Source: Anaerolineaceae bacterium UBA5838
Lineage (GTDB): Bacteria > Chloroflexota > Anaerolineae > Anaerolineales > Anaerolineaceae
Assembly (NCBI GenBank): GCA_002432795.1
Contig: DJGU01000109.1
Span: 8,244-26,038, forward strand
Reading direction: 5' to 3'
Length of the DNA stretch: 17,795 nt
Part shown: positions 7,409-12,244 of the stretch, piece after piece
Layout: the number at the start of each line of letters is the position of its first letter
Position numbering within the stretch: position 1 is the first letter of the stretch
The notes under the pieces: model-generated
Told to the model about the DNA's origin: nothing
What the model saw: the letters and a program-made list of their open reading frames with translations, nothing else
Database searches by the model: none
Program-made: the position numbers and the translations under genes

Positions 7409-8158
7409 TTAAGTAATCAGGTCATCCGGCAGGAAATCAGCACGATTGTGATAGACCATCAGGATGCGATCGTCAACGAAATCGAAGCGGCTGATGGCAC
7501 AATTGTTATAGATTAGTCGATAATCCAGCTTACGATTATCGGGCTCCTCCGGAGAAATCCGGAGCATAACACGCAAAAGATAATTGCTGAAACCGCCGTG
7601 TGTCACAATCGCGACTCGATCATCAGAGCCAAGATGGTGTTCTTTGATCCAATTCAATACCCCCTGAGCGCGCTTCAACGGCAGGCTCTTGTCTTCCTTA
7701 CCGCCGGGCCACCAGCCTTTGCTGTCGATAGGCTGCGCCATGGAAAGATGAGGATAATGGGTCGAAAGAAATTCCTGATCAACGCCCTGCTCCCAGCTGA
7801 CCTCAACAGCGTCATTGATCACAGATTCAAGAAAAATGCCGCCCACTTCATGCACCTCGGGCAACCCCACCAGTGGTAAGTTGAGCCTGTTCGCTATAAT
7901 GCTGCCAGTCTGAATGGCGCGCTTCATCAGGCTGCAGTAAATGTGGGTAAGCCCAAAGCCGCGCCTGTTTTGCGGGTCGCGCCAGAAGTCTTCTTCACCG
8001 GGCTTGGATTGAGCAAGAAAATCAGCCACCAGTTCTGCCTGCCGCACACCCTTTTGAGTCAGGGTTGGGTCAGAGGAGAGGGAAGCGGCAGAACCATCCT
8101 GCGTTTCCCAGCGGGCGTTGTTAGTGGACTGTCCGTGACGGATGAGATATAGCTGCAT
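7409..8158 (-). CDS. Histidine phosphatase family protein (phosphoglycerate mutase-like)
   Basis: 249 residues of the histidine phosphatase clan. The phosphohistidine motif LIRHG is at residues 5-9 (His8 the nucleophile), a second catalytic His187 lies in VTHGG, and an acidic proton donor candidate is in LPEVHEVGG. The length and the internal GGW-type insertions resemble a group of uncharacterised Chloroflexota phosphatases rather than true dPGM. Possible substrates include phosphosugars or nucleotides; none can be assigned. The start ATG has AGGA five bases upstream, and a TATAAT lies 17 bases upstream of it on the minus strand. Confidence 0.88.
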   Translation of the reverse strand: MQLYLIRHGQSTNNARWETQDGSAASLSSDPTLTQKGVRQAELVADFLAQSKPGEEDFWRDPQNRRGFGLTHIYCSLMKRAIQTGSIIANRLNLPLVGLPEVHEVGGIFLESVINDAVEVSWEQGVDQEFLSTHYPHLSMAQPIDSKGWWPGGKEDKSLPLKRAQGVLNWIKEHHLGSDDRVAIVTHGGFSNYLLRVMLRISPEEPDNRKLDYRLIYNNCAISRFDFVDDRILMVYHNRADFLPDDLIT

Positions 8159-8174
8159 GATGTTCCTGGGCGCT

Positions 8175-8180
8175 ATTATA
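8175..8180 (-). promoter_or_regulatory. -10 box for the histidine phosphatase gene
   Basis: Perfect TATAAT on the minus strand (8180-8175), 16 bases before the ATG. The -35 region about 17 bases further upstream is T-rich (TTTCTT) and weak. The predicted leader is about 10 bases and contains the AGGA ribosome binding site. Confidence 0.5.
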
Positions 8181-8212
8181 CACTGTCGCTTTTGGATAAG
8201 AAAATGTAATTA

Positions 8213-8318
8213 TGCAAGAGGCTTTAGCTGGTCTGGACGGAGTGAAGAATCTTGTTTTGTTGACTCTTCTAGCTTTTTTGACCCTTAAGATTCTTCGCAA
8301 AAGAGGCCTTGAATAATA
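8213..8318. repeat. Palindromic repeat unit 1, decayed, with preceding half unit
   Basis: The left arm (about 8230-8253) carries only the AGTGAAGAATCTTG core; the right arm (about 8284-8311) is TTAAGATTCTTCGCAAAAG followed by AGGCCT and then diverges. The inner stem GTGAAGAATCTT/AAGATTCTTCGC still pairs over 12 bases around an enlarged loop. GCAAGAGGCTTTAG at 8216-8229 looks like the right arm of a still earlier, lost unit. Confidence 0.6.
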
Positions 8319-8325
8319 GTTTGTT

Positions 8326-8400
8326 TGTCATCCTGAACGTAGTGAAGGATCTTGCACTGTTTACCCTTAAGATTCTTCGCAAAAGAAGCTCAGAATGACA
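8326..8400. repeat. Palindromic repeat unit 2
   Basis: Left end TGTCATCCTGAACGTAGTG, right end GCTCAGAATGACA. Outer stem (11 positions, one C-A mismatch) and inner stem (12 positions) are separated by an asymmetric internal loop. The loop GCACTGTTTACCC is the same as in unit 7. Confidence 0.85.
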
Positions 8401-8449
8401 GGATGCGGGTTCAGAATGGCAAGGTGGCTGCCCAGTGTGACAGAGAATT

Positions 8450-8523
8450 TGTCATCCTGAACGCAGTGAAGGATCTTGCTTTTTTTATCTTGAGATTCTT
8501 CGCAAAAGAGGCTCAGAATGACA
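8450..8523. repeat. Palindromic repeat unit 3
   Basis: Left arm of the ACGCAGTGAAGGATCTT type, T-rich loop, right arm ending GCTCAGAATGACA. The upstream spacer (8421-8443) resembles the spacer before unit 5. Confidence 0.85.
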
Positions 8524-8536
8524 GGGTATCTAGGCT

Positions 8537-8608
8537 TATCATCCTGAGCTTGCGAAGGATTTGCTTTTTTCATATTGAGATTCTTCGCAAAAGAGGCTCA
8601 GAATGACA
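8537..8608. repeat. Palindromic repeat unit 4
   Basis: Left arm of the GAGCTTGCGAAGGAT type, starting TATCAT instead of TGTCAT and lacking one C of GGATCTT. The right arm is standard and ends CTCAGAATGACA. Confidence 0.82.
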
Positions 8609-8635
8609 AGGTGGCTGCTCAGTGCGGCAGGGTTT

Positions 8636-8706
8636 TGTCATCCTGAACGCAGTGAAGGATCTTATTTTTTTCATTAAGATTCTTCGCAAGAGAGGCTCAG
8701 AATGAC
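8636..8706. repeat. Palindromic repeat unit 5
   Basis: Left arm of the ACGCAGTGAAGGATCTT type, short T-rich loop, right arm with GCAAGAGAGGCTCAG in place of GCAAAAGAGGCTCAG. Directly followed by GACCCTGCGC and another half unit ATGACAAGG (8721-8729), closing the left array. Confidence 0.85.
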
Positions 8707-8787
8707 AGACCCTGCGCAAAATGACAAGGTGTTGGCACAGAATTGCTACGCACCTTAGAATCCACCTCAGAATGTGGTTTTAATTTT

Positions 8788-9090
8788 TTATTCGCTAATA
8801 ATTCCATACTCAACGGCCAGATCATTCCAATCAGGATTCATCGTCGCAATCAATGCATCTTTCTTGCTACGCACCCAGCCCTTGATTTCCTTTTCTCTCG
8901 CGATCGCAGCATTGATGTCAGTGTTCGATTCAAAAAATACCAACTTCTTTAAATTGTAACGACTGGTAAAACCACGAACTTTCTTTTCTCTATGCTCATA
9001 AATTCTTCGGGCAAGATCATTCGTAACTCCCGTGTACAAGACTTTGTTATTCCAGTTAGTAACCATGTAAACATAGTAAGTCTTCATCAA
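8788..9090 (-). CDS. Small GIY-YIG nuclease superfamily protein
   Basis: 100 residues, a single stand-alone GIY-YIG domain. The signature pair is YVY (6-8) and YTG (19-21) in VLYTGVTNDL, followed by the conserved arginines of ARRIYEH (28-29), GFTSRYN, REKEIKGW (65-72) and a late NPDWNDL. These are the features of short bacterial GIY-YIG proteins, which are predicted metal-dependent DNA endonucleases; few have a known role. Start codon: TTG at 9090 has GAGG ten bases upstream, while ATG at 9087 leaves a longer gap; either is possible. The gene lies alone between two arrays of palindromic repeats, and the repeat flanks suggest a mobile or repeat-linked gene. Confidence 0.88.
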   Translation of the reverse strand: MMKTYYVYMVTNWNNKVLYTGVTNDLARRIYEHREKKVRGFTSRYNLKKLVFFESNTDINAAIAREKEIKGWVRSKKDALIATMNPDWNDLAVEYGIISE

Positions 9091-9215
9091 CAGTTCTTTT
9101 CCTCATTGTGTTTTTTGCTCTTAGTTATTTTACTTGCCATATTGAGAATTTCAGGTTTTTCCCTATCAAAGACAAAAGGCTCTTTACCCCTAAAGCGTTT
9201 TAGGCAATCAATTAC
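9087..9215 (-). other. Short open frame whose stop overlaps the GIY-YIG start
   Basis: On the minus strand a frame is open for 42 codons from after a TAG (9218-9216) to TGA (9089-9087); the TGATG places its stop on the nuclease ATG. It contains GKEPFVFDREKPEILNMASK and a Lys-rich tail. The only ATG (9140) would give 17 residues. Without a start it may be a remnant of a gene once coupled to the nuclease, or chance. Its Glu-Glu-Lys codons supply the nuclease's Shine-Dalgarno GAGGAAAAG. Confidence 0.25.
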
Positions 9216-9223
9216 CTAAAGAG
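9180..9223. repeat. Nested inverted repeat upstream of the GIY-YIG gene
   Basis: Outer arms CTCTTTA (9180-9186) and TAAAGAG (9217-9223) enclose a second perfect stem CCTAAA-GCGT-TTTAGG (9189-9204). A further CCTAAA follows at 9215-9220. It is unrelated in sequence to the flanking palindromes. It could be an operator, a leader structure for the nuclease message, or a relic of another repeat. Confidence 0.4.
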
Positions 9224-9254
9224 ACAATTTGGCTGTAATCCTTTAGAAAATGTT

Positions 9255-9328
9255 TGTCATCCTGAGCTTGCGAAGGATCTTGCTCTTTTTACCCTTAAGG
9301 TTCTTCGCAAAAGAAGCTCATAATGACA
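9255..9328. repeat. Palindromic repeat unit 6
   Basis: The best-paired unit: the left arm GAGCTTGCGAAGGATCTT pairs with TTCTTCGC and AAGCTC of the right arm, leaving only AAAAG bulged. The right end is GCTCATAATGACA. Confidence 0.85.
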
Positions 9329-9341
9329 GGGTTTGTGGGCT

Positions 9342-9414
9342 TGTCATCCTGAGGAACGAAGGATCTTGCACTGTTTACCCTTAAGATTCTTCGCAAAAGA
9401 GGCTCAGAATGACA
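9342..9414. repeat. Palindromic repeat unit 7
   Basis: Left arm of the GAGGAACGAAGGATCTT type, loop as in unit 2, right end GCTCAGAATGACA. It begins 87 bases after unit 6. Confidence 0.85.
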
Positions 9415-9427
9415 GGGGCTGTGGGCT

Positions 9428-9500
9428 TGTCATCCTGAGGAACGAAGGATCTTACACTGTTTACCCTTAAGGTTCTTCGCAAAAGAAGCTCATAATGACA
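9428..9500. repeat. Palindromic repeat unit 8
   Basis: Its left arm and upstream spacer (GTGGGCTTGTCATCCTGAGG) match unit 7, while its right arm (TTAAGGTTCTTCGC to CATAATGACA) matches unit 6. It begins 86 bases after unit 7. Confidence 0.85.
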
Positions 9501-9548
9501 GATAACGGCTCAGTGTGGGAGGATTCCTATTCAGCGTGATAACGCGTT

Positions 9549-9620
9549 TGTCATCCTGAACGCAGTGAAGGATCTTACTTTTCATCTTAAGATTCTTCGC
9601 AAAAGAGGCTCAGAATGACA
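9549..9620. repeat. Palindromic repeat unit 9
   Basis: Left arm of the ACGCAGTGAAGGATCTT type like units 3 and 5, standard right arm ending GCTCAGAATGACA. Confidence 0.85.
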
Positions 9621-9630
9621 GATTCCGGCA

Positions 9631-9687
9631 AAGAATGACAGGATGCCCGCTCATAATGTGTCCCGCTCATAATGACAGACCCTGCGC
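9631..9687. repeat. Right-arm fragments closing the second array
   Basis: Three partial right ends in a row: AAGAATGACAGG (9631-9642) and two direct copies of CCCGCTCATAATG (9646-9658 and 9662-9674), 16 bases apart. The last runs into AATGACAGACCCTGCGC (9671-9687), identical to the end of the first array at 8701-8717. Confidence 0.75.
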
Positions 9688-9700
9688 GGGATGATATAAT
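9672..9700 (+). promoter_or_regulatory. prfA operon promoter built on a repeat end
   Basis: ATGACA (9672-9677, five of six matches to the -35 consensus), exactly 17 bases, then a perfect TATAAT (9695-9700) preceded by TGA, which makes it also an extended -10. Transcription should start near 9707, about 30 bases before the prfA ATG. The -35 hexamer is the terminal AATGACA of the repeat family. Confidence 0.75.
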
Positions 9701-9736
9701 CTCATACCGAATTTGATTGAATAATTGAGAAGAACT

Positions 9737-10807
9737 ATGTTAGATAAACTTGAAGCAATCCTCGACCGTTTTGCAGAGCTTGACCGCCGCCTGGCAGAAG
9801 CCGGCACGGACTTTCAGCTCGTGGCAGAGCTTTCCAAAGAACGCTCCGACCTGGAGCCAATAGTTAACCTTGCCCGTGAGTACAAGGAAAACCATGCAAA
9901 AATCGAAGAAACTGAAGAATTGACAAGCATCGCAGAAGGCGAACTGCTCGAGATGGCACACCTTGAGTTAGACCAACTCAAAAACCGCCAGCAAGAGCTG
10001 GAAACTGAACTCAAAAGCATGCTGATCCCCAAGGACCCACGCGATAATCGCAACGTGATCATTGAAATACGTGCCGGCACCGGCGGCGACGAGGCTGGGC
10101 TGTTCGTATCCGATTTGCTGCGTATGTACCTGAAGTACGCCGACATTCATCACTACAAAACTGAGATCATCTCCTCAAACGAAACAGGCATCGGCGGCTA
10201 CAAGGAAGTCACCTTTTCCATTAAAGGGCGCGGAGCCTATTCGCGCTTCAAGTTTGAATCCGGTGTGCATCGCGTGCAGCGCGTGCCCGAAACCGAATCA
10301 CAGGGGCGCATTCACACTTCCACTGTCACAGTGGCAGTATTGGCAGAAGTCGACGATGTTGAAATCGACATCCCCGATTCCGATATCGAGATTGATGTTT
10401 ATAAATCGGCTGGGGCTGGCGGACAAAACGTGCAGAAGAATATGACTGCCGTGCGCATCCACCACAAGCCGACTGGCATCATTGTGGCTTGCCAGGACGA
10501 ACGTTCGCAGTTGCAGAACCGTCTGCGCGCGATGAGCGTCCTCAAGGCGCGTTTATACGAGATGGAGCAGGAAAAGCGGCAAAACGAACTTGATGCCACC
10601 CGGCGTTCGCAGATTGGCAGCGGTGAACGCTCAGAGAAGATCCGCACCTACAACTATCCCCAATCCCGTGTGACTGATCACCGCATCAATATCTCTTCCT
10701 ATAACATTGCTGGCGTGATGGAAGGCTACGAACTGGACACTTTCATTGAGGAGCTGCAACACGCCGAAGAAGCCGAACGCCTGGCAAATTTCGAAACCAA
10801 TGACTGA
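9737..10807 (+). CDS. prfA: Peptide chain release factor 1
   Basis: Class I release factor that recognises UAA and UAG in the ribosomal A site and triggers peptidyl-tRNA hydrolysis. The PxT anticodon-mimic motif is P184-E185-T186 in RVPETESQGRIHT, which marks RF1 rather than RF2 (SPF). The GGQ motif is at 228-230 in GAGGQNVQKN; Gln230 is the expected methylation target of PrmC. The 356-residue length is normal. I chose ATG 9737 with GAGAAG four bases upstream; an in-frame TTG at 9725 would add four residues. A strong promoter lies at 9672-9700. Its end overlaps the prmC start by 8 bases. Confidence 0.96.
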   Translation: MLDKLEAILDRFAELDRRLAEAGTDFQLVAELSKERSDLEPIVNLAREYKENHAKIEETEELTSIAEGELLEMAHLELDQLKNRQQELETELKSMLIPKDPRDNRNVIIEIRAGTGGDEAGLFVSDLLRMYLKYADIHHYKTEIISSNETGIGGYKEVTFSIKGRGAYSRFKFESGVHRVQRVPETESQGRIHTSTVTVAVLAEVDDVEIDIPDSDIEIDVYKSAGAGGQNVQKNMTAVRIHHKPTGIIVACQDERSQLQNRLRAMSVLKARLYEMEQEKRQNELDATRRSQIGSGERSEKIRTYNYPQSRVTDHRINISSYNIAGVMEGYELDTFIEELQHAEEAERLANFETND

Positions 10808-11624
10808 AACCAGCCTGCCCTCTGCAATTAATTGCATTGAGCAGCCCTACCAGGTGGCGCTGATATTGCTGGCGCATGTGCTGCAGAAACCCAAAACCTG
10901 GGTCCTGGCTCACCCCGAAACACACCTCAACCCTGAGCAAAAAGCGCATTTAGAGCGCTTAGTCAGGCGCCTGCAGATAGGCGAGCCCTTGCCATACCTG
11001 ACTGGTAAGCAGGCTTTTTTTGGGCTGGATTTTGCCGTCAGCCCGGCAGTGCTGATCCCCCGACCGGAGACCGAACTGTTGGTTGAGCAAGCCCTCAGCT
11101 GGCTGGATGCACACCCCGAGGCGAAAACAGTGCTGGACGTGGGCACTGGCTCCGGCTGCATTGCCATTACGTTAGCTACGCGCAAACTCTGGCTTACATT
11201 AACCGCCACCGACCTTTCTGCTGAGGCGCTTGAAATCGCCAGGCAGAACGCCGAAACGCTCCAGGTTAAAGACCAGATCACTTTTGGGCAGGCAGACCTG
11301 TTACCCCCCGGGGATCAATCTTTTGACATCGTCTGCGCCAACCTGCCCTACATTCCAAGCGCGAAACTCGAGCAAGTCAACACGCTTGGTTTCGAGCCAA
11401 CCCTGGCGCTTGACGGCGGCGAAGACGGCCTGAGCCTGATCCGCCGCCTGCTTGAGCAGCTCCCCCCAAGGCTGAATCGCCCGGGTTTGGTCTTGCTTGA
11501 AACCGAAGCCACCCTCGGCGCGCAAACGCTCGCTCAGGCAAAAATGGCTTTTCCGCAAGCGGATAACCGCTTGCTGCAGGATCTGGCTGGATTAGACCGC
11601 CTGGTGAGGATCGAGGTTTCATGA
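10800..11624 (+). CDS. prmC: Release factor glutamine methyltransferase
   Basis: N5-glutamine methyltransferase that methylates the GGQ glutamine of release factors. 274 residues: an N-terminal helical domain (about 1-75) that contacts the release factor, then ALIPRPETE-type segment VLIPRPETELLVEQ, motif I VLDVGTGSGCIAI, and the catalytic segment CANLPYIPS at 179-187. The motif is NLPY (181-184) rather than the canonical NPPY. The start ATG lies inside the prfA end (8-base overlap, no good Shine-Dalgarno), indicating translational coupling; a longer in-frame start at 10746 would lie wholly within prfA and is unlikely. The end overlaps tsaC by ATGA. Confidence 0.93.
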   Translation: MTETSLPSAINCIEQPYQVALILLAHVLQKPKTWVLAHPETHLNPEQKAHLERLVRRLQIGEPLPYLTGKQAFFGLDFAVSPAVLIPRPETELLVEQALSWLDAHPEAKTVLDVGTGSGCIAITLATRKLWLTLTATDLSAEALEIARQNAETLQVKDQITFGQADLLPPGDQSFDIVCANLPYIPSAKLEQVNTLGFEPTLALDGGEDGLSLIRRLLEQLPPRLNRPGLVLLETEATLGAQTLAQAKMAFPQADNRLLQDLAGLDRLVRIEVS

Positions 11625-12244
11625 AAACACAGCTCATTTCTGCCGCCCACGCCGATGCCATCGCTCTTGCCTGCGAAGTTGTTCGTGCTGGCGGGCTGAT
11701 CGCCTTCCCCACCGACACGCTTTACGGACTGGGTTGTGACCCCCATATGCCAAGTGCCCTGCAGAAAGTTTATGCTGCCAAAGGACGCTCCATGACCAAA
11801 GCGATCCCGGTCCTGATCAGCCATCCTGACCAGTTAGTTGGGCTGGTTTCGGGTTTACCCGAGCGGACAAGCAGGCTGATGCAAGAGTGGTGGCCAGGCG
11901 CGCTCACACTGGTGCTGCCTAAACATCCCGGATTACCCAAGGATCTGACACCCTACCCCGGGCTGGCTGTACGCATGCCAGACCATCCGGTGGCACTCTC
12001 CTTGCTCGATCAAACCGGTCCGCTGGCGGTCACCAGCGCTAATCTTTCCGACTACGAAAACCCGCGGGATGCCGAGGGCGTGTTGTCACAGCTTGATGGA
12101 ACGGTTGATCTGATTTTGGATGGGGGTCAACTCTCAGGCGGACAGGCTTCGACGATTGTAGACTGCCTGGGCAAAGAACCAAAACTACTTCGCGAAGGTC
12201 CAATCCCATTCAGCGAGATCCTGGAAAGGTGGTACGCCAAATGA
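11621..12244 (+). CDS. tsaC: L-threonylcarbamoyladenylate synthase (TsaC/Sua5/YrdC family)
   Basis: Makes threonylcarbamoyl-AMP from threonine, bicarbonate and ATP, the first step of t6A37 formation on ANN-decoding tRNAs. The 207-residue protein is a single YrdC domain without the C-terminal Sua5 extension. Visible signatures are GLIAFPTDTLYGLG near the N-terminus, the KGR of YAAKGRSMTKAIPVLI, WWPGALTLVLP, AVRMPDHP and TSANLS. The start overlaps the prmC stop as ATGA and the end overlaps the alpha-galactosidase start in the same way. The prmC-tsaC pairing is common in bacteria. Confidence 0.94.
   Translation: MKTQLISAAHADAIALACEVVRAGGLIAFPTDTLYGLGCDPHMPSALQKVYAAKGRSMTKAIPVLISHPDQLVGLVSGLPERTSRLMQEWWPGALTLVLPKHPGLPKDLTPYPGLAVRMPDHPVALSLLDQTGPLAVTSANLSDYENPRDAEGVLSQLDGTVDLILDGGQLSGGQASTIVDCLGKEPKLLREGPIPFSEILERWYAK

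Noticed and set aside
8352..8606. Plus and minus open frames within the repeats
   Set aside because: Their translations repeat the palindrome itself (for example LRFFAKEAQND) and reflect repeat composition, not a gene.
8450..8608. Series of intrinsic terminators (stems with T-rich stretches)
   Set aside because: The T-rich stretches lie in the hairpin loops, not after the stems, so the elements do not have terminator geometry.
8759..8787. Terminator for the GIY-YIG gene at the CCAC/GTGG stem
   Set aside because: The T-rich run lies on the plus-strand side; on the minus strand, the direction of the gene, no T-tract follows the stem.
8992..9219. Plus-strand 75-residue membrane-like protein opposite the GIY-YIG gene
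   Set aside because: It overlaps the start of the well-supported nuclease on the other strand and its hydrophobic run comes from the AT-rich spacer; no Shine-Dalgarno or family likeness.
8213..9700. CRISPR array
   Set aside because: Units are 71-75 base imperfect palindromes separated by short related spacers of variable length; there are no short exact direct repeats with unique spacers and no cas genes.
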